Positions 1-6,906 of a DNA stretch of 29,189 nt are shown here, piece by piece. How positions within the stretch are numbered: the first letter of the stretch is position 1; the number at the start of each line of letters is the position of its first letter. Below the pieces are notes generated by a model that was not told the origin of the DNA, searched no databases, and was given only the letters and a program-made list of their open reading frames with translations. The DNA comes from Oscillospiraceae bacterium (GTDB taxonomy: Bacteria; Bacillota; Clostridia; Oscillospirales; Oscillospiraceae): assembly GCA_016302405.1 (NCBI GenBank), contig JAEDNR010000015.1, positions 1 through 29,189 of the forward strand, given 5' to 3'. The position numbers and the translations under genes were made by a program.

Positions 1-465
1 ACGCCCTTCCAGTGGGAAAAGCAGATCACGCCCCAGGAATATCTGCGGCGGTGCAAGCTTCTGAAGGAGCACCTGTACAGCAAGTGCGTTGAGTACGACT
101 ACCATAGTCCGGACCTTAGCCGCCTGGAAGCGGTCTTTGCCCGGGGCGACCGCCGTTTAGGACCTGTGATTGAGGAGGCGGTGCGAAGCGGCGCCAGACT
201 GGACGGTTGGGACGAATATTTCCGCTATGACCTGTGGCTGGAAGCTTTTGCCAAATGCGGCGTGGATCCGGATTTTTACACCATCCGGGGCTACGGCGAG
301 GAAGAACTGCTTCCATGGGATATGATGGATGTGGGCGTGAGCAAAGCGTTTCTTCGTCGGGAGCGCCGCCGGGCCTATGAGAGCCGGGTGACGCCGGACT
401 GCCGCCACGGCTGTGCCGGCTGTGGGGCCAATGCCCTGCTGAAGGAGGCACGGTGCGATGATTAG
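1..465 (+). CDS. TIGR03960-type radical SAM protein, C-terminal part
   Basis: The reading frame is open from base 1, so the start lies outside the window; about 154 C-terminal residues are visible. The segment ends in a Cys-rich tail (a CRHGCAGCGA stretch). Together with the gene that follows it, this matches the C-terminus of the B12-binding-domain radical SAM family TIGR03960, in which this tail follows the radical SAM core. The catalytic CxxxCxxC cluster is not in the window. The stop overlaps the start of the next gene by 8 bases, as expected for translationally coupled genes; in many Firmicutes the two halves are adjacent or fused. The biological role of the family is not established; tRNA or rRNA modification has been suggested from context. 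Confidence 0.85.
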   Translation, partial: TPFQWEKQITPQEYLRRCKLLKEHLYSKCVEYDYHSPDLSRLEAVFARGDRRLGPVIEEAVRSGARLDGWDEYFRYDLWLEAFAKCGVDPDFYTIRGYGEEELLPWDMMDVGVSKAFLRRERRRAYESRVTPDCRHGCAGCGANALLKEARCDD

Positions 466-1117
466 ACTGTTGTTTGAAAAGACCGGGAACGCGGTGTGGA
501 TATCCCACCTGGACCTGATGCGGCTGTTTCAGCGATCATTCCAGCGGGCGGGGCTGCCCCTGACCCATACCCATGGCTTCAACCCCCGGCCCAGTGTCTC
601 CATCGCACTGCCCATGTCCGTGGGGGTAGAGAGTACCTGTGAACTGCTGGATTTTGCTTTGGACGGGGAGCCGGTGCCCTGCACGGAGATTCGGGACCGG
701 CTGAATGCCGCCCTTGTACCCGGGGTGCGGATCCTGGATGTGTACGAAGATGGGAGTAAACTTAAAAACCTTGCCTGGCTGGACTGCTGCCTGACCCTGG
801 AGTATGACAGCGGTGTCCCGGAGGATGCTTCCGAAAAACTCGGGGCGCTGTTTTCCCGGCCCAGCCTTACCGTTGAGAAGAAAGGCAAGAGCGGTGTCTC
901 GGAGCAGGACATCATCCCGCTGCTGAGCCGTCTGGAACTGGGGCAGGAGGACCAGAATACGCTGACGGTCCGGGCCCGGGTTCACTGCCAGAACCCGGCG
1001 CTGAACCCCATGCAGCTTCTTTCCGCTGTAGAGCGGTATCTGCCGGAGCTTGCGCCCGACTTTTGCCGCTGCCGCCGGGTAGAATTGTACGACGAAAACG
1101 GAAACGTATTCAGATAA
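458..1117 (+). CDS. TIGR03936 / DUF2344 radical-SAM-associated protein
   Basis: A 219-residue protein opening with an IRLLFEKTGNAVWISHLDLMR motif region, typical of the DUF2344 family (TIGR03936), the partner of TIGR03960 radical SAM proteins. A conserved HGFNPRPSVSIALPMSVG segment follows at about residues 39-57. The ATG lies inside the end of the preceding gene, with GGAGG about 10 bases upstream at 444-448, so translation is probably coupled. No membrane segment or signal peptide is visible; it should be cytoplasmic. In many Firmicutes the pair precedes ribonuclease G and rplU, but here a small zinc-ribbon-like gene follows instead. The molecular function is unknown; family membership is well supported. 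Confidence 0.88.
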   Translation: MIRLLFEKTGNAVWISHLDLMRLFQRSFQRAGLPLTHTHGFNPRPSVSIALPMSVGVESTCELLDFALDGEPVPCTEIRDRLNAALVPGVRILDVYEDGSKLKNLAWLDCCLTLEYDSGVPEDASEKLGALFSRPSLTVEKKGKSGVSEQDIIPLLSRLELGQEDQNTLTVRARVHCQNPALNPMQLLSAVERYLPELAPDFCRCRRVELYDENGNVFR

Positions 1118-1128
1118 GGAGAAAAGAT

Positions 1129-1347
1129 ATGGAAGATTTTATTATGCTGGAGGAGTGCCCCCTGTGCCGGGGCGCCGGAATGATCGTCCATGAGGGCGGC
1201 TGGAATGTCCAGGTGGAGTGCGCCGACTGCAGCGCCCACACTGTGTATGTGGAGTATGCGAGTGAGGAAGAGAAGCGCCGCGCCGAGGAAACGGTTGCCC
1301 ACCTGTGGAACATCGGCAAGGTTGTCAGCAGCGAACGCGGAGAGTAA
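1129..1347 (+). CDS. Small Cys-rich protein, Lar (restriction alleviation)-like zinc ribbon
   Basis: A 72-residue protein. I chose the ATG at 1129 because AAGGAG at 1116-1121 lies 7 bases upstream; a longer frame beginning at 1063 would overlap the preceding gene and has no ribosome site. It contains CPLCRG near residue 9 and VECADCSAH near residue 29, which form a two-knuckle C-x2-C / C-x2-C zinc-binding pattern, then an acidic helix ending in AHLWNIGK. The layout (CPFCGG, then VxCxxCGA, then A...WN) is that of Lar-family restriction alleviation proteins, usually found in phages. Here it is embedded between housekeeping-type genes, so the name is only a resemblance. No function can be asserted. 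Confidence 0.72.
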   Translation: MEDFIMLEECPLCRGAGMIVHEGGWNVQVECADCSAHTVYVEYASEEEKRRAEETVAHLWNIGKVVSSERGE

Positions 1348-1368
1348 GAAAGAAAAGAGGCCCTTATT

Positions 1369-1836
1369 ATGTTCCAGGCAACAGACGAGCAGATGCTTGC
1401 CTCCGTCCGCGACAGGATCCGGCAGCTGCATGAATATGCGCCCGACAGCATTGGAGACCGGATGGGCTATCAGCTGATTTCCTGCACCGGCGGCGGACGG
1501 GAGTATTTCTTTCAGTGCCGGACCTTCGACTGGATGCGCAACGCCCCCGGCACCCTCCACGGCGGCATGTGCGCCACGGTGGTGGATCAGGCCATGGGCT
1601 TCGTTGCGTACTGTATTAAACCGGGAGAGGGAATCGCGCCCACGGTTCAGATGCAGGTGGAGTACCACCGCCCCCTGATCCCCGGAAAAGAGGTTCTTGT
1701 CCGGGTGCAGGTGGTCTCAGCGGGGAAGACGCTGATGCACCTGTCTTCCCAGGCGTATCAGGCGGATCAGCCGGATGCGATCTGCCTCAGCGCCACGGGC
1801 CTGTACTTCTACAAGCCCATGAAAATGGAGCCCTGA
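1369..1836 (+). CDS. PaaI-family hot-dog acyl-CoA thioesterase
   Basis: A 155-residue single-domain protein. The segment TLHGGMCATVVDQAMGF at about residues 62-78 is the signature of the PaaI/YbgC-like hot-dog family: HGG followed seven residues on by an acidic residue on the central helix. It continues with VQMQVEYHRPLIPGKEV, the typical second strand pair, and ends in the usual ATGLYF strand. Such enzymes hydrolyse acyl-CoA or aryl-CoA thioesters in the cytosol; the substrate cannot be read from sequence. It begins 21 bases after the small zinc-ribbon gene, so it probably shares its transcript. The length is usual for the family. The next genes are a tRNA and accessory DNA, so this closes the operon. 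Confidence 0.85.
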   Translation: MFQATDEQMLASVRDRIRQLHEYAPDSIGDRMGYQLISCTGGGREYFFQCRTFDWMRNAPGTLHGGMCATVVDQAMGFVAYCIKPGEGIAPTVQMQVEYHRPLIPGKEVLVRVQVVSAGKTLMHLSSQAYQADQPDAICLSATGLYFYKPMKMEP

Positions 1837-1884
1837 GAACGAAAAAGCTGACCAAAAAATCTTTGGAGAATTTGAAAATAATGC

Positions 1885-1913
1885 TTGCATTTTTCGGAAG
1901 GATGTGCTAGAAT
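1885..1913 (+). promoter_or_regulatory. Promoter of tRNA-Pro
   Basis: TTGCAT at 1885-1890 and TAGAAT at 1908-1913 are separated by 17 bases. The predicted start lies near 1920, about 22 bases ahead of the mature tRNA 5' end. No other gene lies downstream before the terminator, so this drives the tRNA alone. Confidence 0.6.
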
Positions 1914-1941
1914 ACTCAGGCAGTCAAGAGATTGCTGCTTT

Positions 1942-2018
1942 CCGGGTGTGGCGAAGTTTGGTATCGCGCTTGAATGGGGTTCAAGAGGCCCCGAGTTCGA
2001 ATCTCGGCACTCGGACCA
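1942..2018 (+). tRNA. tRNA-Pro (anticodon GGG)
   Basis: A complete cloverleaf can be drawn by eye. Acceptor CCGGGTG pairs with CACTCGG (one G-U); D stem GCGA pairs with TCGC around an AGTTTGGTA loop typical of tRNA-Pro; anticodon stem CTTGA pairs with TCAAG around loop ATGGGGT, giving GGG; a 5-nt variable loop follows; T stem CCGAG pairs with CTCGG around TTCGAAT. The discriminator is A and the 3' CCA is encoded. The gene is monocistronic, with a promoter upstream and a terminator immediately downstream. tRNA genes like this are frequent integration sites, and accessory DNA follows. Confidence 0.95.
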
Positions 2019-2022
2019 AAAA

Positions 2023-2066
2023 TTCCGGTTTCTGCCTTAAATGTGGTAGAAACCGGAACTTTTTTA
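2023..2066 (+). terminator. Intrinsic terminator of tRNA-Pro
   Basis: A 14-bp stem (TTCCGGTTTCTGCC at 2023-2036 with GGTAGAAACCGGAA at 2045-2058, one G-U pair) around an 8-nt loop is followed by a run of T at 2060-2066, starting 4 bases after the tRNA CCA. Confidence 0.9.
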
Positions 2067-2086
2067 TATGCTGAAATTTGGAACAG

Positions 2087-2361
2087 TTTTATAACCTAAA
2101 TTCCGCAAGAATTATCACATACAAAATTACTAACAGCAACTTTTAATGCATAAGCCACAAAATCAGTAGTTTTCAGAACTTTTCAGGCCAGATAATTCCA
2201 TGATGTATATGTTAATTGCGTCTACAAATTCTGAAAGGTATTTTGGGTGAAAATATTCCGATAATTCGCTGTTTTTGCAGGAATAATTCTATTATGAATG
2301 AAATAACTCATGAAATTACCTGCGTATAGGATAATTTTTGGCAGAATTTAGGTTATAAAAA
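2087..2361. mobile_element. MITE-like element with ~31-bp terminal inverted repeats
   Basis: The left end, TTTTATAACCTAAATTC then an AATTATC block (2087-2117), recurs in reverse complement at the right end (about 2329-2361). The outer 17 bases match exactly; the inner part has three substitutions and one indel. The enclosed roughly 210 bp is AT-rich, holds no convincing frame, and repeats ATAATTC-like words in both orientations. This architecture is that of a non-autonomous miniature transposable element. No clear target-site duplication could be read, because the flanks are T/A runs. It lies between the tRNA-Pro terminator and a truncated accessory gene. It could instead be a large regulatory hairpin. 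Confidence 0.6.
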
Positions 2362-2367
2362 ATTTTG

Positions 2368-2389
2368 CTATTACCAATCTATTACCAAT
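2368..2389. repeat. Tandem 11-bp direct repeat
   Basis: CTATTACCAAT occurs twice back to back (2368-2378 and 2379-2389), directly after the inverted-repeat element and just before the truncated accessory gene. Tandem repeats of this size are typical of recombinase arm sites or element junctions; here the role is unknown. Confidence 0.7.
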
Positions 2390-2443
2390 GTCAAATGGCA
2401 TCCGTAATGCGGCGAAGACCTTCTACATGACAAACTGAAAGAT

Positions 2444-3142
2444 TTGTCTTTGACAATTACTGCTGTTGTGAACCAGAAGTCGATTTCTGAAGCGGAAGCA
2501 AGGTATGGTACCGATATTCGAAACGGTGTGCGGATGAAAACTAATGACCGCAAGATTCTGTTTCAAAGAATGGACGCTGTATTTGGAACGGTTCACGACT
2601 ATCGCAATAACGATGTGGAACTTGAATTTGGTTTCTCCAAAGAGAAAATGAGTGAAAGTCTGAACAAACAGAAACGGAATTATTATTCTTTCATGAAAAT
2701 GCTGTCCTGTTTTGATGATGTTGTGGATTCTGCAATCGGAATTGAGACACATAACAGAAATGAAGAAGGGTATAAAGTAGATGTAACCTTGGAAAAAATG
2801 TATGTGTTAGTCAGTGCATTCCAAGATGGTGATTACATAACACCAGTAAAACTGGAGATTAAGGAATTTATAGATAAGCCAAACTCATTGCATGTTGCAA
2901 TCGCACTTGAAAACATTCAAATCGACAAATTGGTCAATAAAAAAAGCGGGATCACTACGGAAGGGAATACCGTTTCCGGCGTTACCCAATCCGCTCCCCC
3001 GCTTAATGTTAAGTTATCAGATTTGTTCGCCAATGTCAATCCTAAAGATGATTCTTTTCTGAAATATGTCCCGAAGCAGTTCTTTGAAAGCAACAATGCT
3101 GTTTGCTCTTTCGGTTTTCTTTTTGGTGAGAGATTCGAATGA
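2444..3142 (+). CDS. Truncated accessory protein resembling LPD3-type large polyvalent protein domain
   Basis: An open frame with AT-rich codon use unlike its neighbours. It is open from the stop at 2405 with no ATG at the expected beginning; the first possible start is TTG at 2444, without a good ribosome site, and the first ATG is at 2534. The in-frame residues before 2444 (GEDLLHDKLKDLSLTI) look like the interior of a larger protein. The central part (ETHNRNEEGYKVDVTLEKMY, then SAFQDGDYITPVKLEIKEF, then SLHVAIALENI) resembles the LPD3 domain found at the C-terminus of very large phage and conjugative-element proteins of gut Clostridia. I read it as a 3' remnant of such a gene left beside tRNA-Pro. 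The domain name is from memory and tentative; a functional short protein is possible but unlikely. Confidence 0.6.
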   Translation: MSLTITAVVNQKSISEAEARYGTDIRNGVRMKTNDRKILFQRMDAVFGTVHDYRNNDVELEFGFSKEKMSESLNKQKRNYYSFMKMLSCFDDVVDSAIGIETHNRNEEGYKVDVTLEKMYVLVSAFQDGDYITPVKLEIKEFIDKPNSLHVAIALENIQIDKLVNKKSGITTEGNTVSGVTQSAPPLNVKLSDLFANVNPKDDSFLKYVPKQFFESNNAVCSFGFLFGERFE

Positions 3143-3170
3143 ATTCCGGGCAGCCCATCGTTATGCAGAT

Positions 3171-3213
3171 GAAAAATGTCGTACCCTCCGGGTGAGAGGG
3201 TACGGCATTTTTT
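3171..3213 (-). terminator. Bidirectional terminator of the adhE-phosphotransferase unit
   Basis: A 17-bp stem (AAAAATGTCGTACCCTC at 3172-3188 with GAGGGTACGGCATTTTT at 3195-3211, one G-U) has A and T tracts on both sides, so it can terminate on either strand. It lies 7 bases beyond the stop of the minus-strand phosphotransferase and follows the plus-strand accessory fragment. Confidence 0.88.
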
Positions 3214-3219
3214 ATGGGC

Positions 3220-3969
3220 TTACTGATAATCCACCACATTGACCCAGGAGAGAAGGAACGCCCGTTCGGCTTCGTTGCTCTTGACCAGCTGGGAGGCGGC
3301 TACGATGGGCATCCACTTCTGGACGTACTGTTTGGCGGTATCGCTTTTCTGGCAAAACAGCGTCAGATATTTTTCGGCGCTTTCCCGGTCGCCCTCCAGG
3401 CAGAACAGCAGGTAGGTTCTGGCGGCATCCGCGGAGGCGTTGCCCTGAGTTGCGTGGGACCAGTCCAGAATGTAGGGGGTACCGTCCCCGGTAATAATGA
3501 TATTGGAGGGGTTAAAATCACCGTGGCAGATCTTACTGTGCTTCGGCGTGCTGTCCAGATGGATATGCAGGTCGTAGCGGGTGGTTGCGTCCAGTCCGGA
3601 GGCGCTGATCTTGCTGTGCATTTTGTCCTTCAGCTTGTTCAGCATGGGGCAGGTCAGGGCGTGCATTTTCAGCTGCAGATCTACGAGGAAGCTGAGATAT
3701 TCGTCTTTCTTTTCCGGATTCTCCTGCATGAGCTGGGCCAGGGTCTTGCCCTCGATAAATTCGGTCATGATGGCCCATTTGCCGTCCACTACGTTAACAC
3801 CCAGAAGCTTGGGGATGTTCAGCCCGGTCTGCTCAATGCGGGCATGATTCAGGGCCTCGTTCAGAATGTCCGCCTTGGAAAAATGCTCGTCAAAGGCCTT
3901 GATGCAGGTATTTCCGTCCCGATAGATGACCTTGTGGGGCCGGGTAGCAATGACAGTATCCATGTTCAT
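3220..3969 (-). CDS. APH/choline-kinase-fold phosphotransferase, possibly TIGR02172 family
   Basis: A 249-residue soluble protein. I start it at the ATG at 3969, which has AAGGAGG 8 bases upstream; a longer frame to 4005 would run into adhE. The catalytic Brenner-type motif HGDFNPSNII lies at about residues 159-168, and the metal-binding ILDW follows about 15 residues later, the order seen in aminoglycoside phosphotransferases and choline/homoserine kinases. The N-lobe motif GKWAIMTEFIEGKTL is the usual hinge. Length and layout fit the TIGR02172 group of putative phosphotransferases. It follows adhE by only 13 bases and shares its terminator, so it is co-transcribed with it; why is not clear. 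The substrate is unknown, and nothing supports an antibiotic-resistance role. Confidence 0.85.
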   Translation of the reverse strand: MNMDTVIATRPHKVIYRDGNTCIKAFDEHFSKADILNEALNHARIEQTGLNIPKLLGVNVVDGKWAIMTEFIEGKTLAQLMQENPEKKDEYLSFLVDLQLKMHALTCPMLNKLKDKMHSKISASGLDATTRYDLHIHLDSTPKHSKICHGDFNPSNIIITGDGTPYILDWSHATQGNASADAARTYLLFCLEGDRESAEKYLTLFCQKSDTAKQYVQKWMPIVAASQLVKSNEAERAFLLSWVNVVDYQ

Positions 3970-3982
3970 CCTGTTTTCCTCC

Positions 3983-6589
3983 TTAAACCCTATTCGCGGT
4001 GCCATAGTAGGCGTTGAGATACATCTGCTTGATTTCCCGCATCAGCGGATACCGGGGATTGGCACCGGTGCACTGGTCGTCAAAGGCCTGCTCCACCATG
4101 TCATCCAGCCGGGCCAGAAAGGTATCTTCGTCAATGCCGTAATCCCGAATCGTCTTCTTGATGCCGACTCTCTCTTTCAGCGTGTCGATCGCCTGAATCA
4201 GGTTCTCCAGCTTCTCCTCGTCGGTGCTGCCGCCCAGCTTCAGGTAGTCGGCAACCTCCGCGTATCTTGCCAGGGTGTGGGGGTGGTCATACTGGGAGAA
4301 AGTGCCCATTTTGGCGGGGACCTCAGCGGCATTGAAGCGCAGAACTTCATCGATCATCAGGGCGTTGGCAACACCGTGGGGCAGGTGGTGGAAAGCACCC
4401 AGCTTGTGGGCCATGGAGTGGCAGACACCCAGGAAAGCGTTTGCAAAGGCCATACCGGCCATGCAGGCGGCATGGGCCATATTTTCCCTTGCCCGGGGCT
4501 CCCTGGGACCGTTTTCGTAGGCCTTGGGCAGATTCTCGAAAACCAGCTTTAGACTCCGCAGAGCAAGACCGTCGGTGTAGTCCGTAGCCATGACGGAGGC
4601 ATAGGCTTCCAGGGCGTGGGTCACCGCGTCAATGCCGGAGGCGGCAGTCAGCCCCTTGGGGGCGTTCATCATCATATCTGCATCCACGATGGACATTTTG
4701 GGCAGCAGCTCATAGTCCGCCAGAGGATATTTGACACCGCTTTGCTCATCCGTGATTACGGCGAAGGGAGTTACCTCGGAGCCGGTACCGGCGGAGGTGG
4801 GGATCGCCACAAAGTAGGCTTTTTCGCCCATTTTGGGGAAGGTGTAGATCCGCTTACGGATGTCCACAAACCGCATGGCCATATCCATGAAGTCCGCCTC
4901 GGGATGCTCATAGAGCACCCACATGATCTTGCCGGCATCCATGGCGGAGCCGCCGCCGATGGCTAGGATCAGGTCCGGCTGGAAGGCTGCCATCTGGGCC
5001 GCGCCCTCCCGGGCACAGGCAAGGGTAGGATCGGGGGCCACATTGTAGAAGGTGGTGTGGGTGATACCCATTTCGTCCAGCTTGTTTTCAATGGGATTCG
5101 TGTAGCCGTTATTGTACAGGAAGCTGTCCGTGACGATAAAAGCCTTTTTATGTCCTTTCAGCTCGGACAGGGCGACGGGCAGGCAGCCCTTTTTGAAATA
5201 GACCTTTTCAGGCGCGCGGAACCAGAGCATATTTTCCCTCCTGGCGGCGACGGTTTTGATGTTCAGCAGATGTTTGATGCCCACGTTCTCGGACACGGAG
5301 TTGCCGCCCCAGCTTCCGCAGCCCAGGGTGAGGGAGGGGGCCAGCTTGAAGTTGTACAGGTCGCCGATGCCGCCCTGGGCGGAGGGGGTGTTCACCAGGA
5401 TCCGGCATGCCTTCATCCGGGCGGCGAAGGCGTCCAGCTTCTCCTTGGCACCGACGGGATCCAGGTAGACAGAGGCGGTGTGGCCGTAGCCGCCGTCTTT
5501 GACCAGGGTGTCAGCCTTGTTCAGGGCATCTTCGAAATCATCAGCCCGGTACATGGCAAGAACCGGGGAGAGCTTTTCATGGGCGAAGGCCTCGCTCAGG
5601 TCGGTGGAGGTAACTTCTCCGATGAGGATCTTGGTATCCTCCGGCACGTCCACCCCTGCCAGTGCCGCGATGGTGTGGGCGGACTGGCCGACGATCTTGG
5701 CGTTCAGGGCGCCGTTAATGAGGATGGTTGCGCGAACCTTATCGGCTTCTTCTTCGTTCAGAATGTAGCAGCCCCGGTTGACAAACTCGGTCTTTACCTG
5801 GTCGTAAATGCTGCTCAGTACCACGACACTCTGCTCCGAGGCACAGATCATGCCGTTGTCAAAGGTTTTGGAGTGGATGACGGAGGATACCGCCAGCAGA
5901 ATGTCGGCAGATTCATCGATCACAGCGGGGGTGTTGCCCGGGCCAACACCCAGAGCAGGTTTACCGGAAGAGTAGGCAGCCTTCACCATGCCGGGGCCGC
6001 CGGTGGCCAGGATAATATCGGCCTCCTGCATGAGCTGGTTGGTCATCTCCAGACTGGGGACATCGATCCAGCCGATGATATCCTCGGGAGCGCCTGCGGC
6101 CACAGCAGCCTCCAATACTACTTTCGCGGCGGCAATGGTACAGCCCTTGGCCCGGGGGTGGGGGCTGATGATAATGGCGTTGCGGGTCTTCAGCGCGATC
6201 AGGGTTTTGAAAATCGCGGTGGAGGTAGGATTGGTGGTAGGAATGACTGCGGCGATAACGCCGATTGGTTCCGCGATCTTTTGAATACCGTAAGCAGTGT
6301 CTTCTTCAATGACACCGCAGGTCTTGGCATCCTTGTAAGCATTATAAATGTACTCCGCGGCGTAGTGATTTTTGATGACCTTGTCTTCCACCACGCCCAT
6401 TCCGGTCTCGGCTACGGCTTGCTTTGCCAGCGGAATGCGCATCTTGTTGGCGGCAGTTGCCGCAGCCAGGAAAATCCGATCCACCTGCTCCTGGGTATAG
6501 GAAGCGAACCGGGTTTGGGCAGCCCGGCAGCGGTTCAGCGCTTCGGCCAGTTCCTGAGTGTTTGTTACAGGCGTATAGTTCTTCTCCAT
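3983..6589 (-). CDS. adhE: Bifunctional acetaldehyde-CoA/alcohol dehydrogenase
   Basis: An 868-residue protein that reduces acetyl-CoA to acetaldehyde and then to ethanol, regenerating two NAD+. The N-terminal aldehyde dehydrogenase half carries its catalytic Cys at about residue 249 (motif DNGMICASEQ). The C-terminal iron-type alcohol dehydrogenase half has the NAD-binding GGGSAMDAGK near 545 and iron ligands Asp654, His658, His724 and His738 (GIDAVTHALEAY, GVCHSMAHKLG, HHLPHG). Length is standard for AdhE, which assembles into spirosomes. I prefer the ATG at 6589, with AAGGTG 7-8 bases upstream, over one two codons earlier at 6595. A strong promoter with direct repeats just downstream lies at 6615-6679. 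A phosphotransferase gene follows in the same transcript. Confidence 0.97.
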   Translation of the reverse strand: MEKNYTPVTNTQELAEALNRCRAAQTRFASYTQEQVDRIFLAAATAANKMRIPLAKQAVAETGMGVVEDKVIKNHYAAEYIYNAYKDAKTCGVIEEDTAYGIQKIAEPIGVIAAVIPTTNPTSTAIFKTLIALKTRNAIIISPHPRAKGCTIAAAKVVLEAAVAAGAPEDIIGWIDVPSLEMTNQLMQEADIILATGGPGMVKAAYSSGKPALGVGPGNTPAVIDESADILLAVSSVIHSKTFDNGMICASEQSVVVLSSIYDQVKTEFVNRGCYILNEEEADKVRATILINGALNAKIVGQSAHTIAALAGVDVPEDTKILIGEVTSTDLSEAFAHEKLSPVLAMYRADDFEDALNKADTLVKDGGYGHTASVYLDPVGAKEKLDAFAARMKACRILVNTPSAQGGIGDLYNFKLAPSLTLGCGSWGGNSVSENVGIKHLLNIKTVAARRENMLWFRAPEKVYFKKGCLPVALSELKGHKKAFIVTDSFLYNNGYTNPIENKLDEMGITHTTFYNVAPDPTLACAREGAAQMAAFQPDLILAIGGGSAMDAGKIMWVLYEHPEADFMDMAMRFVDIRKRIYTFPKMGEKAYFVAIPTSAGTGSEVTPFAVITDEQSGVKYPLADYELLPKMSIVDADMMMNAPKGLTAASGIDAVTHALEAYASVMATDYTDGLALRSLKLVFENLPKAYENGPREPRARENMAHAACMAGMAFANAFLGVCHSMAHKLGAFHHLPHGVANALMIDEVLRFNAAEVPAKMGTFSQYDHPHTLARYAEVADYLKLGGSTDEEKLENLIQAIDTLKERVGIKKTIRDYGIDEDTFLARLDDMVEQAFDDQCTGANPRYPLMREIKQMYLNAYYGTANRV

Positions 6590-6614
6590 ATGCATTCACC
6601 TTTCTAAGTAGAAT

Positions 6615-6638
6615 TATACCGATAGAAATATACCGATA
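6615..6638 (-). promoter_or_regulatory. Candidate operator: direct repeats between adhE promoter and gene
   Basis: TATACCGATA (+ strand; TATCGGTATA on the adhE strand) occurs exactly twice, at 6615-6624 and 6629-6638, 14 bases centre to centre. Each core TAYCGRTA is itself nearly palindromic. The pair lies immediately downstream of the -10 region, where a repressor would block initiation. It does not resemble the TTGTTAA-type Rex operator known for fermentation genes. Which protein binds is unknown. Confidence 0.5.
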
Positions 6639-6649
6639 AATTACTACTG

Positions 6650-6679
6650 ATATAATACAGCAAATCCGGAAAAAGTCAA
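6650..6679 (-). promoter_or_regulatory. Promoter of adhE
   Basis: On the minus strand, TTGACT (6679-6674) is followed 16 bases later by TATTAT (6657-6652), or 17 bases later by ATTATA. The predicted start is near 6644, about 55 bases upstream of the adhE ATG. Between here and the cbiK terminator (6680-6801) I see no gene or clear site. Confidence 0.65.
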
Positions 6680-6796
6680 CCCCTAAAAACCCGGAATATA
6701 GCAATGGAATCACAATTTGGAAGGACTGCCAGAATCCGTTTCCTGCGTCCGGGAGGATCTGGGGAAATTGCCCAATCGGTCGTGGGGGTTGGAAAC

Positions 6797-6839
6797 AAAA
6801 AAACGCAATGCGTTCCCGGAAAGGGGAAAGCATTGCGTT
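6797..6839 (-). terminator. Intrinsic terminator of cbiK
   Basis: On the minus strand the arms AACGCAATGC (6839-6830) and GCATTGCGTT (6811-6802) form a perfect 10-bp stem around an 18-nt loop, and are followed directly by a T tract (complement of 6797-6803). It lies about 70 bases past the cbiK stop. Confidence 0.85.
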
Positions 6840-6906
6840 CACGGTACGGCGTGGGGTTCATACTATTTCTCGATAAAATATCAGACGCCACGGTATAGCA
6901 GATATT

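Noticed and set aside
1942..3213. Intact integrated element with att duplication at tRNA-Pro
   Set aside because: No second copy of the tRNA 3' end and no integrase gene are found downstream; only remnants remain.
3220..3969. Aminoglycoside resistance gene
   Set aside because: It shares the kinase fold and HGDFNPSN motif, but lacks resemblance to resistance subfamilies beyond this and is operonic with adhE, so a housekeeping substrate is more likely.
5057..6607. Long plus-strand open frame of 516 codons opposite adhE
   Set aside because: Same kind of shadow; composition is biased and no family is recognisable, while adhE on the minus strand is unambiguous.
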